Below, piece after piece: positions 63,704-64,000 of a stretch of 64,000 nt of DNA. The DNA is taken from assembly GCF_964204645.1 (NCBI RefSeq), contig NC_134028.1, positions 24,898,153 to 24,962,152 on the forward strand, written 5' to 3'. Made by a program: the position numbers and the translations under genes. The notes below the pieces were generated by a model. That model was not told where the DNA came from. It did no database searches and saw nothing but the letters and a program-made list of their open reading frames with translations. Source of the DNA: Tubulanus polymorphus (taxonomy: Eukaryota > Nemertea > Palaeonemertea > Tubulaniformes > Tubulanidae). Positions within the stretch are counted from its first letter, which is position 1. Every line of letters begins with the position of its first letter.

Positions 63704-64000
63704 CTATACGTCATGGAAGAAAAACATTAAAAAAAGAAATCTCCCGTCAGAGCAGGCGAAAGAAGCGGTTTCTGCAGTGATCATCGCGATAGTATATTCT
63801 GAGGGATTAGAACGTAATTCCACCGTAAAATGATAATATGCAAATCTCGCGTGTAAGACGATCTTTCCCCTACAATGTTTGGTCGGTTCTGGATACATCG
63901 ATCTTGTCTTCGACGATGAAACGCGCTTTTTCTCTGTTTTAGTAATTATTAATTGAATTTCATCGATAGAGGTCTCATGAGACGAGATGATAGTTCACAT
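63704..64000. other. intron of the BAIAP3-like gene at the right edge
   Basis: No exon seen. The exon at 63586-63703 begins in phase 2, so the gene must continue to the right of the window. Confidence 0.6.

Overview
This is 64 kb of animal nuclear DNA. It is AT-rich, with compact GT-AG introns (mostly 100-600 bp), poly(A) signals, and many short palindromic transposon remnants. The proteins fit a lophotrochozoan-type marine invertebrate (mollusc, annelid or relative). That assignment is an inference, and I cannot name a species. Most genes were rebuilt by joining exons on reading phase, splice sites and remembered family similarity, without any alignment.

Layout, left to right. (1) 1-1.8 kb, minus: the 5' half of a SAP-domain plus zinc-finger protein that runs off the left edge. 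(2) 4.2-5.0 kb, minus: a two-exon LDAF1/promethin (lipid-droplet assembly). (3) 7.5-7.9 kb: a doubtful small gene. (4) 8.4-26.7 kb, plus: a complete 37-exon TBCD (tubulin cofactor D, 1182 aa). Its intron 4 holds a 31-bp satellite of about 71 copies and, antisense, a complete intronless GPCR gene. (5) 27.8-32.0 kb, minus, convergent with TBCD: ENGASE (cytosolic endo-beta-N-acetylglucosaminidase, GH85). (6) 32.7-34.4 kb, minus: a three-exon gene that may belong to a nuclease-like family. (7) 35.2-37.6 kb, minus: an intronless 775-aa multi-pass membrane protein of no family I know. (8) 39.9-43.7 kb, plus: a GH3-domain (GHDC) gene with an in-frame TAG and one awkward splice junction. (9) 44.4-46.6 kb: a small locus with two cysteine-rich secreted-type peptide exons and a rearranged, inverted promoter copy. 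(10) 50.2-63.7 kb, minus: 18 exons covering the MUN and C-terminal C2 part of a BAIAP3/UNC13D (staccato) protein that continues past the right edge.

The genes are unrelated housekeeping and signalling genes, and I see no operon or shared pathway. The repeats are dominated by two families of palindromic elements of about 110 and 130 bp, which recur across the window in introns, UTRs and spacers. There are also longer foldback elements, including two whose arms carry a tRNA B-box-like motif. The most unusual items are the inverted cysteine-rich peptide locus, the interrupted GHDC gene, the intronic satellite with a four-unit higher-order pattern, and the two uncharacterised minus-strand genes at 32.7-37.6 kb.
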